A DNA stretch of 12,449 nucleotides, taken from an uncultured Actinoplanes sp. (GTDB lineage Bacteria > Actinomycetota > Actinomycetes > Mycobacteriales > Micromonosporaceae). The stretch is from the NCBI RefSeq assembly GCF_934643405.1, contig NZ_CAKUCL010000214.1:1-12449 (forward strand), in the 5' to 3' direction. The notes below the pieces were generated by a model. The model saw only the letters and a program-made list of their open reading frames with translations. It was not told where the DNA came from and did not search any database. This document shows positions 12,449 to 12,449 of this stretch, piece by piece; positions within the stretch are counted from its first letter, which is position 1, and the number at the start of each line of letters is the position of its first letter. The translations under genes and the position numbers were made by a program.

Positions 12449-12449
12449 C

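Overview
The window is a high-G+C stretch of bacterial chromosome with dense genes, many GTG starts, and short -10-like boxes placed immediately before start codons. An F420-type luciferase-like oxidoreductase, an actinobacterial cell-wall lytic enzyme and a NarL-type two-component locus all point to Actinomycetota. The protein style suggests Micromonosporaceae (Actinoplanes-like), but that is an inference from sequence character, not from a search. I see no insertion sequence, prophage, CRISPR array or RNA gene other than one tRNA.

Layout: (1) 1-1862: a luciferase-like F420-dependent oxidoreductase (minus strand, cut by the left edge) diverges from an MBL-fold hydrolase. (2) 1878-5428: a two-component locus. 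Three minus-strand genes, probably one transcript, encode a stand-alone membrane sensor domain, a histidine-kinase-like protein with the same membrane domain but a degenerate catalytic core, and an intact histidine kinase. The divergent plus-strand gene encodes a NarL/FixJ response regulator. (3) 5430-7240: a PrsW-type intramembrane protease, translationally coupled to a membrane-anchored protein of unknown function. (4) 7379-8478: a secreted or membrane-anchored transglycosylase-like protein and a small Ala-rich membrane protein. (5) 8640-10756, plus strand: a small XRE-type regulator, a two-span membrane protein with a proline loop, a VOC-family protein and a LysE-family exporter. (6) 10769-12448: methylthioadenosine phosphorylase (minus), divergent from a YqgE/AlgH protein that has a possible 28-codon leaderless ORF ahead of it, then tRNA-Ala(GGC).

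How the parts work together: the strongest unit is the two-component locus. A canonical kinase and response regulator sit with a kinase paralogue lacking the phosphoacceptor histidine and ATP-binding residues, and with a truncated copy of that paralogue's membrane domain. This suggests a multi-component membrane sensor in which two non-catalytic proteins modulate one active kinase. An imperfect palindrome in the shared promoter region is a candidate operator. The protease pair is a second possible signalling unit. Several genes show TANNNT, exactly six bases, then the start codon, the signature of leaderless transcripts.
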